From Pararhizobium_B sp963838155 (GTDB taxonomy: Bacteria > Pseudomonadota > Alphaproteobacteria > Rhizobiales > Rhizobiaceae), in contig CAWIQE010000038.1 of assembly GCA_963838155.1 (NCBI GenBank), positions 124,001 through 188,000 on the forward strand: DNA of 64,000 bases, given 5' to 3'. How positions within the stretch are numbered: position 1 is the first letter of the stretch; every line of letters begins with the position of its first letter. Under the pieces are notes generated by a model. It worked only from the letters and a program-made list of their open reading frames with translations. It was not told where the DNA came from and made no database searches. A program made the position numbers and the translations under genes. Shown piece after piece: positions 1-9,103 of this stretch.

Positions 1-2
1 CG

Positions 3-359
3 ATGCAGTCGATGATCGCCCTGTATGAAACGGGAAGCTTCCAGGTGGCGATGAACACGATGGCCAAAGCCAAGGACAATGAAATCGCACGAGTGGGAAG
101 CAGGGAAAGCTACGATGACGCGACGACAGTTCCGCTGAACGAGCGGACAAGTATCGACAAAATAATTCAGTTCGTCGAAAACAATTTTTCCTACAAGGAG
201 ACGTCCGACGACACGAAGACCAAGGCGGATTTGACGTTCCTGAAAGAACTTCTCAATCTGACCGTAACATCGAATCCACCCGGGTACGGGAGTTGGAATT
301 TTGGCGTCGGATATGACTTCTGTTCGCTCTTCGTCTTCTCGGGCCTGTTGAAAGACTGA
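3..359 (+). CDS. Hypothetical protein, possibly 5'-truncated by the window edge
   Basis: This open frame of 118 residues begins two bases from the window edge, so the true start may lie upstream. I do not recognise the family. The protein is hydrophilic in its first two thirds, with many Asp/Glu/Lys, and ends in a short aromatic-rich tail (YGSWNFGVGYDFCSLFVFSG). No signal peptide, membrane helix or nucleotide-binding motif is visible. Its base composition is clearly AT-richer than everything downstream (about half GC by eye), which could mean recent acquisition or simply a fast-evolving gene. No neighbour suggests a role. Confidence 0.5.
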   Translation: MQSMIALYETGSFQVAMNTMAKAKDNEIARVGSRESYDDATTVPLNERTSIDKIIQFVENNFSYKETSDDTKTKADLTFLKELLNLTVTSNPPGYGSWNFGVGYDFCSLFVFSGLLKD

Positions 360-528
360 AGCGGCTTCGGGAAGGGTTGAACCGGTCATCGTGACGCCGA
401 GCGGGGCGGTGCGCCTCCGGCCGCGCGCCTCGCCTCCGGGCCTCGGCGCAAATTCGAAGGGCGCCGGCGCCACTTGCCAAATGCGTGTGTCGGACTATAA
501 CTTGCAACCCTCTGGGGAGGGCCGCGGG
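360..528. other. Short non-coding stretch between two hypothetical genes
   Basis: Nothing convincing is seen here other than the ribosome binding site GGGGAGG at about 514-520 that serves the next gene. No strong terminator hairpin was found. Confidence 0.4.
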
Positions 529-1188
529 ATGTGGGACGGCAACGGCGACCGGCGCGACAGCCGGCGAAGGAAACTCGCGATCGTCGGTCGGGACACCATC
601 GCCCGCAGGGCGTTCCTGGCGGATTACGATATCCGCAACCTGCCTGACGAGACGAAACGCATCTTCGGGAATTTGCGGGCGGAGGGCGATGGCGGGCCGG
701 CGCCCGCAGCCTACATCCCGTGTTTCTATTCGCTCGACCTGCGGACAGTGCTCGCCCGCCTGATGCGCGCCCTGCAGGTTCCGGACCCGAGACGCGCCTA
801 TTTCGAAGCGGCGTTCGAACGGGAGGTCGACCTTCGCATCCACCGTTCCCTTCGTTCCGCCATCAGGGACGAGACCGCCGCGGCGGATCGGCACCGCCTC
901 CCGGCACTCGTCGAGTCGGTGCGGCAGGCGGCGTTGCGGGACGTCCTGCTGGCCGTCCTGAAAACGGAACTGGCCGCGATCGACGTCGACGGCACCGCCG
1001 GCGGACCCTCCGCAACCGGACGCCGCAGGGAAATCATCGTCTCCATGATCGCGCTGCACGAGCTGCGCGCAGCCCGCAATACCCCGGACGACCTGCACGG
1101 TCGGTCGGCCGGCGGTTCGGCAAGCCGCAACGACCGCCCCTTCGCCCTCCCAGGCGCGGCTCGCACGGACGCAAGCAGGTCCGACTGA
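529..1188 (+). CDS. Hypothetical protein, 219 residues
   Basis: I do not recognise this protein. The start at 529 was chosen because GGGGAGG sits eight bases upstream; the frame stays open further upstream (391, 481) but those starts have no comparable site. The sequence is rich in Arg, Asp and Ala, predicted cytoplasmic, with an amphipathic helical middle (about residues 60-170) and a low-complexity polar C-terminus. It ends 18 bp before the convergent GMC oxidoreductase gene. No catalytic motif or membrane segment was found, so no function is proposed. Confidence 0.6.
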   Translation: MWDGNGDRRDSRRRKLAIVGRDTIARRAFLADYDIRNLPDETKRIFGNLRAEGDGGPAPAAYIPCFYSLDLRTVLARLMRALQVPDPRRAYFEAAFEREVDLRIHRSLRSAIRDETAAADRHRLPALVESVRQAALRDVLLAVLKTELAAIDVDGTAGGPSATGRRREIIVSMIALHELRAARNTPDDLHGRSAGGSASRNDRPFALPGAARTDASRSD

Positions 1189-1206
1189 CGCTCCATGCCG
1201 GACGGT

Positions 1207-2844
1207 TCAGGCGACCGTCCGGTCCTGCGAAAAGACCGTCGGCGGCAGCGGCGGCCGGCCGAGGATGATGTCCGCGCCCTTCTCGCCGACCATGACGGTC
1301 GGCGCGTTGGTGTTGGACGAGGGTATCCTCGGCATCACGGACGCATCGCAGACGCGCAGGCCCTCGATGCCCCTCACCCTCAAATCCGGCGTCACGACGG
1401 CCATCGCGTCGGTGCCCATCCGGCAGGTGCCGACCGGGTGATGGTCCGTCTTCGCCGTCCGGCAGGCGTAGTCGAAGAGCGCCTCGCTTGTGTCGAGGTC
1501 CGGCCCGGGCAGCACCTCCCGCATGACGAAGGGCGCGAGCGCCTTCTGGCGCATGATGTCGCGCGCGAGGGCGAGTCCCTTCAACGACATCTCCAGGTCG
1601 TGCGGATCGGAGAAATAGTTCGGATCGATCAGCGGCGGATCGGCGGGATCGGCGCTCCTGAGACGCACGGTGCCCCGCGAACGCGGATGGAGGTAGGCCG
1701 AATTGAGCGTCACGCCGGAATTCTTCAGCTTCTCCACGCCCGCCTCGATGCCGGATCCCAGTCCGAGGTGGAACTGCACGTCGGGCGTCGCCGAAGCCTC
1801 GTCGACATACCAGAACCCGCCGGTCTCGAAGAGGCTCGAGGCGACCGGACCCGTCCGCGTCATCAGGTACTGCAGCCCGGCGAGCGCGGCGTACTGCGGC
1901 CGGGCGTATTTGTCGTAGGTGTGATCCCCCGTGCACTCCGAAATGACGAACAGGTCGAGATGGTCCTGCAGGTTCGACCCGACGCCCGGCAGGTCGTGGA
2001 CCACGCCGATCCCCGCCTTCCGCAACTCCTCCGCCGGCCCGATGCCGGAAAGCTGCAGCAGCTTTGGCGACCCGATCGCGCCGGACGCGACGATCACCTC
2101 CCGTTCGGCAGCGACGACCTGCGGCGCGCCGCCTCCCGCGGCAAGCTCGACGCCGCGCGCCCGGCCCTTCTCCACGACGACCCTCAGCACGAAGGCGTCC
2201 GTCCTGACCTCGAGGTTGCGGCGCCCCCTCGCCGGCGCGACATAGGCCATCGCCGCCGACGAACGCCGGGCGTCGCGCTGCGTCAGCTGGTAATAGCCGA
2301 CGCCGGCCTGCACCCGGCCGTTGAAGTCCGGATTGTAGGGAATGCCGAGTTCCTGCGCCGCCTTGAAATAGGCCTCGCAGATCGGCAGCGGCGCCGACGG
2401 GTTCGACACGCCGAGCGGACCGCCATAGCCGTGATAGTCGTTTGCGAAGCGCTGGTTGTCCTCGGCGCGCTTGAAATAGGGCAGCACCTCGCGGTAGCTC
2501 CAGCCGGACAGCCCCTCCTCCGCGGCCCACGCGTCGTAGTCGCGCGCATTGCCGCGGGTGTAGATCTGCGCGTTGATCGACGAGCCGCCGCCGATCACCC
2601 GGGCCTGGGTGTAGCGCAGCACGCGGCCGTTCATGTGCGCCTGCGGCACGGTCTGGAAGCCCCAGCTGCCGAGGCCCTTGGTCATCTTGGCGAAGCCCGC
2701 CGGCCAGTGGAAGAGCGGATTGCGGTCGCTGCCCCCCGCCTCGAGAAGAAGCACCGTCGTCGCTTCGTCCTCGCTCAGGCGGTTTGCGAGCACGCAGCCG
2801 GCGGGTCCGGCGCCGACGATGATGTAGTCGTAGGTCATGGCCAT
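1207..2844 (-). CDS. GMC-family FAD-dependent oxidoreductase (choline/alcohol dehydrogenase-like)
   Basis: A 545-residue flavoprotein of the glucose-methanol-choline family, the usual length. The N-terminus carries the Rossmann FAD motif IIVGAGPAGCVLANRL followed by LLLEAGG; the second GMC signature region reads ASGAIGSPKLLQLSGIGP near residue 260; the C-terminal part has DHHPVGTCRMG with the catalytic His region and NTNAPTVMVGEK. Such enzymes oxidise primary or secondary alcohol groups, including sugars and choline, passing electrons to oxygen or quinones. It is the last gene of a minus-strand run that starts with a sugar ABC importer, so a carbohydrate or polyol substrate is inferred. The start has GGAG eight bases upstream; a second ATG lies two codons in. 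Confidence 0.92.
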   Translation of the reverse strand: MAMTYDYIIVGAGPAGCVLANRLSEDEATTVLLLEAGGSDRNPLFHWPAGFAKMTKGLGSWGFQTVPQAHMNGRVLRYTQARVIGGGSSINAQIYTRGNARDYDAWAAEEGLSGWSYREVLPYFKRAEDNQRFANDYHGYGGPLGVSNPSAPLPICEAYFKAAQELGIPYNPDFNGRVQAGVGYYQLTQRDARRSSAAMAYVAPARGRRNLEVRTDAFVLRVVVEKGRARGVELAAGGGAPQVVAAEREVIVASGAIGSPKLLQLSGIGPAEELRKAGIGVVHDLPGVGSNLQDHLDLFVISECTGDHTYDKYARPQYAALAGLQYLMTRTGPVASSLFETGGFWYVDEASATPDVQFHLGLGSGIEAGVEKLKNSGVTLNSAYLHPRSRGTVRLRSADPADPPLIDPNYFSDPHDLEMSLKGLALARDIMRQKALAPFVMREVLPGPDLDTSEALFDYACRTAKTDHHPVGTCRMGTDAMAVVTPDLRVRGIEGLRVCDASVMPRIPSSNTNAPTVMVGEKGADIILGRPPLPPTVFSQDRTVA

Positions 2845-2959
2845 TTGCCTTGCTCCGGCTAGGGTCTTTGTCTCGGCAGGCCCCCGCCGGCATCGACGAC
2901 CGCGCCGGCGGCGAAGGCGAACCGGCCCGCGACGGGGGCGGGCAAGCGTCGGCCGGCCG

Positions 2960-4477
2960 TCACGATCCGAACTCCTCCGAAACGATGTGGTCGGCGACCC
3001 GCAGCGCCTGGGCGGCGATGGTCAGCGAGGGATTGACCGCCGCCGAGGTCGGCAGGAACGAGGCGTCGACGACGAACAGATTGTCGTGGTCGTGCGCCCG
3101 GCAGAACGGATCGAGCGCCGAGGTCGCGGGATCTGTTCCGAAGACGACGGTCCCGCACTGGTGCGACGGCGTCCGTCGGTCGAAGGTGCGCGACAGGACG
3201 ATCGGGTAGCCGGCCGCGCGAAGCCGCTCCTTCATCCGCCGCTTCAGCCGCCGGTGCGCCTCCATGTTCGACCGTCGCCAGTCGAGGCGGATCGCGGCGC
3301 CGTCGACCGTCAGCCGGCTTTCCGGATCCGGCAGGTCCTCGCTCATCAGGTACCAGTCGACGCTGCGTTGCGAAAGCATGCCGAGCAGGCTCTCGGGCAC
3401 GCGCCGGAGGTTGGATTTCAGGATCGGCGCGGTCACCCGCCCCAGGAGCTGGACGTTGCCGAGCGGCGTCTTGTCCGCGCCGTCCTCGAAATAGAAATCG
3501 TTGATGCCGAGGGTCTTCTGGTAGACCGAATCGTTGCGTTCGCGCGGATCGACCGCCAGCATGGCGGTCGAATTGTGGTTCATGAAATGCCGGCCGACGA
3601 CGTCCGACCGGTTCGCCACGCCCGCCGGGCAGGCCTCGTTGGCCGAGCGCAAAAGCAGCGCCGCCGAATTGACCGCCCCCGCCGCGAGCACGACGTAACG
3701 GGCCCTGATCGTCCGCGACCGCCCTTCCGACATGACGTCGACGCCCGCCAGCCGCCGGCCGTCCGGGGCGAGCACCAGCCGCTCGACCAGCGCGTCCGTG
3801 TAAAGCGACACGTCCGGGCTCTCCAGCGCCCGCGCAAGCGCCGCCGTCTCGGCGTCGAACTTGCCCGAGCGCGCGTCGGGAAATGCGTCCCACGGCGTCG
3901 CCGCGCGCGCCAGCCAACGCTCGATGTCGACGGCGAGCGGCAGCGTGAACGGCCTGAGCCCGACCGCCTTCAGCCGCTCGCGCACCCGCGCGATGGCCGG
4001 CTCGTCCGGCACCGGCGGAAACGGATAGGGCGTCGAGCGCCCCGGCTCCAGCGGATCCTCGCCGGCGACGCCGTGCACCTGGAAGAGCGCCTCCGCCTTC
4101 CCATACCAGGGCTCGAGCTCGCCATAGGGAAACGGCCAGGCCGGAGACAGCCCGCCCGGCGTCTCGAAGGCCTCGAAATCGCGCTCCCGGTAGCGCAGGT
4201 GGACCGCGCCGTAGAACTTCGAGTTGCCGCCGACGTAATAGTAGTTGCCCGGATTGAAGGCCTTGCCCTTCGCGTCGAGCCAGCTTTCCTGCGGCCGCCA
4301 GACGCCGTCGATGAAGATGGCGCGGGCGTCCCGCGCGGCCGGACAGTCGGCAAGCTGCCGCCCGCGCTCGAGCACGGCGACCTTCGCCCCCGAGCCGGCG
4401 AGGCCGGCCGCCAGCGTCGCGCCCCCCATTCCCGAACCGACGATCACCACGTCCGTCGTCTCCGGGAGTGCGGTCAT
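2960..4477 (-). CDS. GMC-family oxidoreductase (sugar dehydrogenase-like)
   Basis: A 505-residue flavoprotein of the GMC superfamily, distinct from its neighbour and closer to the bacterial sugar/gluconate dehydrogenase-type subgroup. It opens with VVIVGSGMGGATLAAGLAGSG, an FAD-binding dinucleotide fold, then LERGR; a flavin-proximal stretch GGNSKFYGAVHLRYRERDF follows; the C-terminal half ends with the typical SHQCGTVVFG and NPSLTIAAQALRVADHI segments. Its ATG overlaps the stop of the upstream ATPase gene by ATGA, so it is co-translated with the sugar ABC transporter. This links oxidation of the imported substrate to uptake (inference). No secretion signal is seen, so it should act in the cytoplasm or peripherally at the membrane. 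Confidence 0.88.
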   Translation of the reverse strand: MTALPETTDVVIVGSGMGGATLAAGLAGSGAKVAVLERGRQLADCPAARDARAIFIDGVWRPQESWLDAKGKAFNPGNYYYVGGNSKFYGAVHLRYRERDFEAFETPGGLSPAWPFPYGELEPWYGKAEALFQVHGVAGEDPLEPGRSTPYPFPPVPDEPAIARVRERLKAVGLRPFTLPLAVDIERWLARAATPWDAFPDARSGKFDAETAALARALESPDVSLYTDALVERLVLAPDGRRLAGVDVMSEGRSRTIRARYVVLAAGAVNSAALLLRSANEACPAGVANRSDVVGRHFMNHNSTAMLAVDPRERNDSVYQKTLGINDFYFEDGADKTPLGNVQLLGRVTAPILKSNLRRVPESLLGMLSQRSVDWYLMSEDLPDPESRLTVDGAAIRLDWRRSNMEAHRRLKRRMKERLRAAGYPIVLSRTFDRRTPSHQCGTVVFGTDPATSALDPFCRAHDHDNLFVVDASFLPTSAAVNPSLTIAAQALRVADHIVSEEFGS

Positions 4478-5583
4478 GCCAGCCGCACGCCCTTCTGCGG
4501 ATCGAAGAGCGCGGCCTTCTCGAGGTCGAAGGCGAAAGGCACCGTCTCCCCCGGCTTGACGTCGGCGTCCGCACGCATGCGCGCCGTCACTTCCTTGCCC
4601 GCCAGGTGCGTCACGACGAAGGTGTCGGCGCCGGCGACCTCGACGATCTCGACGGGGCATTCGACGGTCTCCACCGCGCGCGACTTGCGGTCCGCGCCGT
4701 CAAGGTCGGTGATCGCCTCCGGACGGATGCCGAGGATGACGCTCCGTCCGTCCTCGATCCCGGCCATCGCTTCGGGCAGGTTGAGGACGAGGTCGTCGCC
4801 GCCCTCGCGCTTGAGGCTCAGGCCCCGGCGGCCGTTGGCGGTGACCACGCGCGCGTCCATCAGGTTCATGGAGGGCGAGCCCATGAAGTCCGCGACGAAG
4901 AGGTTCGCAGGCTTGTTGTAGATCTCCTTCGGCGTGCCCACCTGCTGCAGCTCGCCGTCCTTGAGCACGGCGATCTTGGTGGCGAGCGTCATCGCCTCGA
5001 TCTGGTCGTGCGTGACGTAGACGATCGTCGTGCCGGTCTGCTGGTGCAGCCGCTTGATCTCCACGCGCATGTCGACCCTGAGCTTGGCGTCGAGGTTCGA
5101 CAGCGGCTCGTCGAAGAGGAAGAGCTTCGGCTCGCGCACCAGCGCCCGGCCCATGGCGACGCGCTGGCGCTGGCCGCCGGAAAGCTGCGACGGGCGCCGC
5201 TTCAGGAGATGCTCGATCTGCAGCAGCTTCGCCACCCGGGCGACCGCCTTCTCGCGATCGGGCTTCGGCACGCCGCGCATCTCCATGCCGAAGGCGATGT
5301 TGCCGGCGACCGACATGTTGGGATAGAGCGCGTAGCTCTGGAACACCATGGCGATGTCGCGCTTGGCGGGGTGGCGGTCGTTGATCCGCTCTCCGTCCAG
5401 GCGGATCTCGCCCTCCGAGATGGCCTCCAGCCCCGCGATCGTGTTCAGAAGGGTCGACTTGCCGCAGCCGGACGGCCCGACGAGGACCAGGAAGCCGCCC
5501 TCCTCCAGCTCGATGTCGATTCCCTTGAGGATCTCGACGGCGCCGAAGCGCTTCCTCAGGTCGCTGATTTCGAGAAAGGCCAT
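4474..5583 (-). CDS. ugpC: ABC transporter ATP-binding protein, UgpC/MalK type
   Basis: A 369-residue ATPase that powers the sugar importer encoded just upstream. Walker A is GPSGCGKST (about residues 37-45), the signature is LSGGQRQRVAMGRALV and Walker B is LFLFDEPLSNLD. The C-terminal about 130 residues form the MalK-type regulatory OB domain (for example ILGIRPEAITD). Length and C-terminal domain match the UgpC/MsmK group, which often serves several sugar or glycerol-phosphate importers. It lies 4 bp after the MalG-like permease gene and overlaps the next gene by ATGA. Confidence 0.95.
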   Translation of the reverse strand: MAFLEISDLRKRFGAVEILKGIDIELEEGGFLVLVGPSGCGKSTLLNTIAGLEAISEGEIRLDGERINDRHPAKRDIAMVFQSYALYPNMSVAGNIAFGMEMRGVPKPDREKAVARVAKLLQIEHLLKRRPSQLSGGQRQRVAMGRALVREPKLFLFDEPLSNLDAKLRVDMRVEIKRLHQQTGTTIVYVTHDQIEAMTLATKIAVLKDGELQQVGTPKEIYNKPANLFVADFMGSPSMNLMDARVVTANGRRGLSLKREGGDDLVLNLPEAMAGIEDGRSVILGIRPEAITDLDGADRKSRAVETVECPVEIVEVAGADTFVVTHLAGKEVTARMRADADVKPGETVPFAFDLEKAALFDPQKGVRLA

Positions 5584-5587
5584 GGTC

Positions 5588-6463
5588 CTACCCTTTTACT
5601 GCGCCCGCCATGAGCCCGCGAAGGAAGTAGCGGCCGGCGACGACGTAGACGATGAGCGTGGGAAGGGCGGCCATCATGGCGGCCGCCATGTCGACATTGT
5701 ACTCCTTCACGCCGGTGGATGTGTTGACGAGATTGTTGAGCGCCACGGTGATCGGAGCGCCGTCGCCGGAGGTGAAGGACGACCCGAACAGGAAGTCGTT
5801 CCAGATGTTGGTGAACTGGAAGATGACCGTCACCACGATGATCGGCCCGGAACTCGGCAGCAGGATGCGGCGGAAGATCTGGTAGAAGCCGGCGCCGTCC
5901 ATCTGGGCCGCGCGGATCAGCTCGTTCGGGAACGCCTCGTAGTAGTTGCGGAAGAACAGCGTCGTGAAGCCGAGACCGTAGACGACGTGGACGAGCACGA
6001 GGCCGGCGATCGAGTTGCCGAGGCCGAGCAGGCCGAGCACGCGGGCCGTCGGGATGAGCACCGACTGGAACGGGATGAAGCAGGCGAAGAGCATCAGCCC
6101 GAAAACCAGCTTGTGTCCCGGGAACCGCCATTTCGTCAGCACGTATCCGTTCAGCGAGCCGAGCGCCGTCGAGATCGCCACGGCGGGCACCACCATCATG
6201 ATCGAATTGCGGAAATAGCCGTGGATGCCGTGGCAGGTCAGCCCGATGCAGGCGCTGCCCCAGGCCTTGAGCCACGGCTCGACGGTCCAGACCTGCGGCA
6301 GGTCGAGCATGTTGCCGCCGCGGATCTCGTCCAGCGACTTGAACGAGGTGACGACCATCACGTAGAGCGGCAGCAGGAAGGCGATGCCGAAGAGGATCAG
6401 CAGGCCGTAGACGAGATAGCGGCTCGATGAGGCGGAGCCGACGGTGCCTTCCGCGGAACTCAT
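5588..6463 (-). CDS. Sugar ABC transporter permease, MalG type
   Basis: Inner-membrane permease of 291 residues for a CUT1-type carbohydrate importer. About six hydrophobic segments are visible; the cytoplasmic coupling motif reads ELIRAAQMDGAGFYQIFRRILLP, the EAA loop that contacts the ATPase. The start at 6463 is set by the ATGA overlap with the upstream permease; a longer in-frame reading into that gene is not credible. It pairs with the MalF-like permease, the binding protein and the UgpC-like ATPase; the set resembles the GtsABC glucose/mannose family. Confidence 0.94.
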   Translation of the reverse strand: MSSAEGTVGSASSSRYLVYGLLILFGIAFLLPLYVMVVTSFKSLDEIRGGNMLDLPQVWTVEPWLKAWGSACIGLTCHGIHGYFRNSIMMVVPAVAISTALGSLNGYVLTKWRFPGHKLVFGLMLFACFIPFQSVLIPTARVLGLLGLGNSIAGLVLVHVVYGLGFTTLFFRNYYEAFPNELIRAAQMDGAGFYQIFRRILLPSSGPIIVVTVIFQFTNIWNDFLFGSSFTSGDGAPITVALNNLVNTSTGVKEYNVDMAAAMMAALPTLIVYVVAGRYFLRGLMAGAVKG

Positions 6464-7386
6464 TGCGGCTTCTCCTTCAGCTCGGAGTAGAGATAGGGCA
6501 CCATGATGGCGCAGATCGCCATCAGCATCATGATGGCGCTCGCCGCGCCGGTCGACATTTCGTTGCGCGTGAAGGTGTAGGAGTACATGAAGGTCGACGG
6601 CAGCTCCGTCGCGTTCCCGGGACCGCCGCCCGTCAGCGCGACGACCAGGTCGTAGGACTTGATCGTCATGTGGGCGAGCACGATGACCGCCGACAGGAAG
6701 ACCGGCCTGAGTTGCGGGATGATGATCCGCCGGTAGATCGCGAAGGTCGACGCGCCGTCGATCTGGGCGGCCTTGATCATCTCGCCGTCGATGCCGCGCA
6801 GGCCGGCGAGGAACATCGCCATGCAGAAGCCCGTCGTCTGCCAGACGCCGGCGATGACGATCGTGTAGATCGCCATGTGGTTGTCGACGAGCCAGTCGAA
6901 CTTGAAGCTCGTCCAGCCCCATGCGTGCATGGTCTTCTCCAGCCCGAGATCGGGCGCCAGGAACCACTTCCACGCCGTGCCGGTGACGATGAAGGAAATC
7001 GCCATCGGATAGAGATAGATCGGCCGCAGCACGCCCTCGCCCCGGATCTTCTGGTCGAGAAGGATCGCCAGCAGCAGCCCGAGCAGGATGCAGATCGAGA
7101 TGTAGAGCACGCCGAAGATGAGGAGGTTGTGGATCGCGACGTACCAGTTGGGCAGCGACCACAGGCGCTCGTAGGAGCGCAGGCCCGCCCAGTCGTAGTT
7201 CGGCAGCATCCGCGACTTGGAGAACGACAGGTAGAGCGTCCAGAGGATGAAGCCGTAGACGAAGAGCAGGATCACGGCGAAGGACGGCGCCAGCACCAGG
7301 CGCGGCAGCCAGTTCTGAAGTGCGCGCATCGACCGGTCGCGAATGCCTTCCGGCTCCGCGATCGGGGCGACGTCGAATGTTGTCAT
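6460..7386 (-). CDS. Sugar ABC transporter permease, MalF type
   Basis: Inner-membrane permease of 308 residues with the usual six helices of short MalF-like CUT1 subunits. The EAA-like loop reads EMIKAAQIDGASTFAIYRRIIIP. It is separated from the binding-protein gene by 114 bp containing a strong hairpin, and overlaps the MalG-like gene by ATGA. It forms the channel together with that protein. The substrate is inferred from the GtsA-like binding protein, not from the permease itself. Confidence 0.94.
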   Translation of the reverse strand: MTTFDVAPIAEPEGIRDRSMRALQNWLPRLVLAPSFAVILLFVYGFILWTLYLSFSKSRMLPNYDWAGLRSYERLWSLPNWYVAIHNLLIFGVLYISICILLGLLLAILLDQKIRGEGVLRPIYLYPMAISFIVTGTAWKWFLAPDLGLEKTMHAWGWTSFKFDWLVDNHMAIYTIVIAGVWQTTGFCMAMFLAGLRGIDGEMIKAAQIDGASTFAIYRRIIIPQLRPVFLSAVIVLAHMTIKSYDLVVALTGGGPGNATELPSTFMYSYTFTRNEMSTGAASAIMMLMAICAIMVPYLYSELKEKPQ

Positions 7387-7461
7387 CTGTCGGTCCTCCC
7401 AGTGACGGCGGCCTCTTGCGGTGCCCCGGTCGTCCCCCGGGCACCGTCAGGCAAGGCGCAT

Positions 7462-7493
7462 CCGCCGCGCCGGTCTTTCAACCGGCGCGGCGG
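7462..7493 (-). terminator. Strong hairpin between binding-protein and permease genes
   Basis: CCGCCGCGCCGG and CCGGCGCGGCGG form a perfect 12-bp stem around an 8-base loop, eight bases after the binding-protein stop codon. There is no U-tract. Such intercistronic hairpins are known to stabilise the upstream mRNA segment or cause partial termination, giving more binding protein than permease. Confidence 0.7.
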
Positions 7494-7500
7494 GGATCGG

Positions 7501-8757
7501 CTATTTCGCCGCGTCGATGGCCGTGGCCAGCGCCGCCGGCGCGTCGTCCGGCTTCATCTGGCCGTGGAAGACCTTGGTCACCACGTCGTAATAGGCGTTC
7601 TTGATCGCCGCCGGCTGGCCGTAGCCCTGGGCGAGCGACCCGACGAGTGTGCCGTCCTTGTTGGCCTGCTTGACGTCGGCCATGCCCATCTTGCCGCAGG
7701 GGCCGAAGTCCGTGTCCGGCACGTCGGTGCGCGCCGGCACCGAGCCCTTGACGACGTTGAACGAGGACTGGAAGCCCGGATCCTCGATCGCGGACGCCAT
7801 GGCCTCCTGCGCCGGACGGCGGTCGGCGCCGACCTTGAACATCACGAACATGTCCGAGTTGAAGACCACGTCGCCCTTCGTTCCGGGGAAGCGGTAGCAG
7901 GCGAAGTCCTCGCCGGCCTTCTTGTGGGCGTTGCGGAACTCGCCCTTCGCCCAGTCGCCCATGACCTGCATGAGCGCGTCGCCCTTGATCACCATCGCCG
8001 TGGCGAGGTTCCAGTCGCGCCCGGAATAGGCCTTGTCGGTGTAGGTCGACAGCTTCGCCAGGTTCTCGAAGGCCTTCTTCATCTCGTCGGACTTCAGCGC
8101 GCTCTCGTCGAGGTCGAGGAAGGCCTTCTTGTAGAAGTCGAGCCCGTTGGTCGAGATGACGACCGAATCGAACATCGTCGCTTCCTGCCAGGGCTGGCCG
8201 CCCTGGGCGAGCGGAACGATGCCCGCCGCCTTCGCCTTGTCGAGATCGGCGAACAGGTCGTCCATGGTCTTCGGCGGTTCCTTGATGCCGAGCTTGTCCA
8301 TGTTCGCCTTGTTCACCCAGATCCAGTTGACGGAGTGGATGTTGACCGGCGCGGCGACCCAGTGGCCGTCATACTTGGCGAATTTCTGGAGTCCGGCCGG
8401 GATGACCTCGCCCCAGTTCTCCTTCTTGGCCACGTCGTCGAGGTTGCCGACCACGCCCGTCTGGGCCCAGTCCTGGATGTCGAAGCCGAGCATCTGCACG
8501 GCCGTCGGCACGTTTCCGGCCGTCACCATGGCCCTCAGCGCCGTCATCGCCTGCGCGCCGCCGCCGCCGGCGATCGGCACGTCCTTCCAGGCGATGCCCT
8601 CTTTCTGCAGGTTTTCCTTGAGCACGTTGAGCGCCGCGGCTTCGCCGCCCGAGGTCCACCAATGGACGACGCGAACCTCGCCCTTGTTGTCCTGGGCCAT
8701 CGCGGCCGGAGCCGCCATCAGCATGGCGAGCGCCGTTGTCACTAGAAGTCTACGCAT
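7501..8757 (-). CDS. Sugar ABC transporter substrate-binding protein (GtsA-like)
   Basis: Periplasmic binding protein of 418 residues. The start at 8757 gives a textbook Sec signal peptide (MRRLLVTTALAMLMAAPAAMAQ, cleavage after AMA) and is preceded by GGGAGG. The mature N-terminus VRVVHWWTSGGEAAALNVLK is characteristic of the family 1 solute-binding proteins used by glucose/mannose (Gts-type) importers. It heads the operon with two permeases, ATPase and two GMC oxidoreductases. A long upstream extension of the open frame is not supported because it has no ribosome site and would bury the signal peptide. Confidence 0.93.
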   Translation of the reverse strand: MRRLLVTTALAMLMAAPAAMAQDNKGEVRVVHWWTSGGEAAALNVLKENLQKEGIAWKDVPIAGGGGAQAMTALRAMVTAGNVPTAVQMLGFDIQDWAQTGVVGNLDDVAKKENWGEVIPAGLQKFAKYDGHWVAAPVNIHSVNWIWVNKANMDKLGIKEPPKTMDDLFADLDKAKAAGIVPLAQGGQPWQEATMFDSVVISTNGLDFYKKAFLDLDESALKSDEMKKAFENLAKLSTYTDKAYSGRDWNLATAMVIKGDALMQVMGDWAKGEFRNAHKKAGEDFACYRFPGTKGDVVFNSDMFVMFKVGADRRPAQEAMASAIEDPGFQSSFNVVKGSVPARTDVPDTDFGPCGKMGMADVKQANKDGTLVGSLAQGYGQPAAIKNAYYDVVTKVFHGQMKPDDAPAALATAIDAAK

Positions 8758-9103
8758 GATTTCGATCCTCCCGATCGTCTTGAAAACGCCACGCGAACTG
8801 GCGTGACTCACCTTCTGCCGGCCCCCAGCCGGAAGAAATCTTCGGCGACGCACCGGCGCGGCAGCACACCCTTGCGGTGCGTACGTCCGGTCCGTCGTTC
8901 TGTTCGTGAAACCCTCCACGCATGGTGCATGAGTTCCCGCCCGTTGCCCGACCGGCGATCGCCCGCCAAGGCAGGCCGCCCGCCCTGCGGGCAGACCGCA
9001 ACTGTCGAACCGTAATCGACGGATCCGGCAATGCCAACCGCTCCTTCCGTAGTGTTCCACCGGCAGGCCGCCAAACCGGGGGAAAAGGCCCTTGCCTCCG
9101 CCA
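8758..9103 (-). promoter_or_regulatory. Leader/promoter region of the sugar-uptake operon (346 bp, no gene)
   Basis: No gene is supported between the crotonase stop and the binding-protein start. It contains the ribosome site at 8767-8772, a perfect 6-bp inverted repeat ACGCCA-N7-TGGCGT at 8786-8804 just upstream of it, and a GC-rich stretch that can pair with itself. A promoter for the sugar operon probably lies here, but no clear -35/-10 pair could be assigned. The LacI palindrome found near 13544 is not present in full here; only a half-site GTTCCA occurs at about 9053. Confidence 0.4.

Noticed and set aside
1195..2862. A 555-codon plus-strand frame opposite the first GMC oxidoreductase
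   Set aside because: The GMC protein has clear FAD and C-terminal motifs; the opposite frame is Arg/His/Val-rich with no recognisable segment.
9046..9062. A LacI operator upstream of the sugar-uptake operon
   Set aside because: Only one half-site (GTTCCA) is present; the other half does not match, so control of the sugar operon by this LacI is not shown by sequence.
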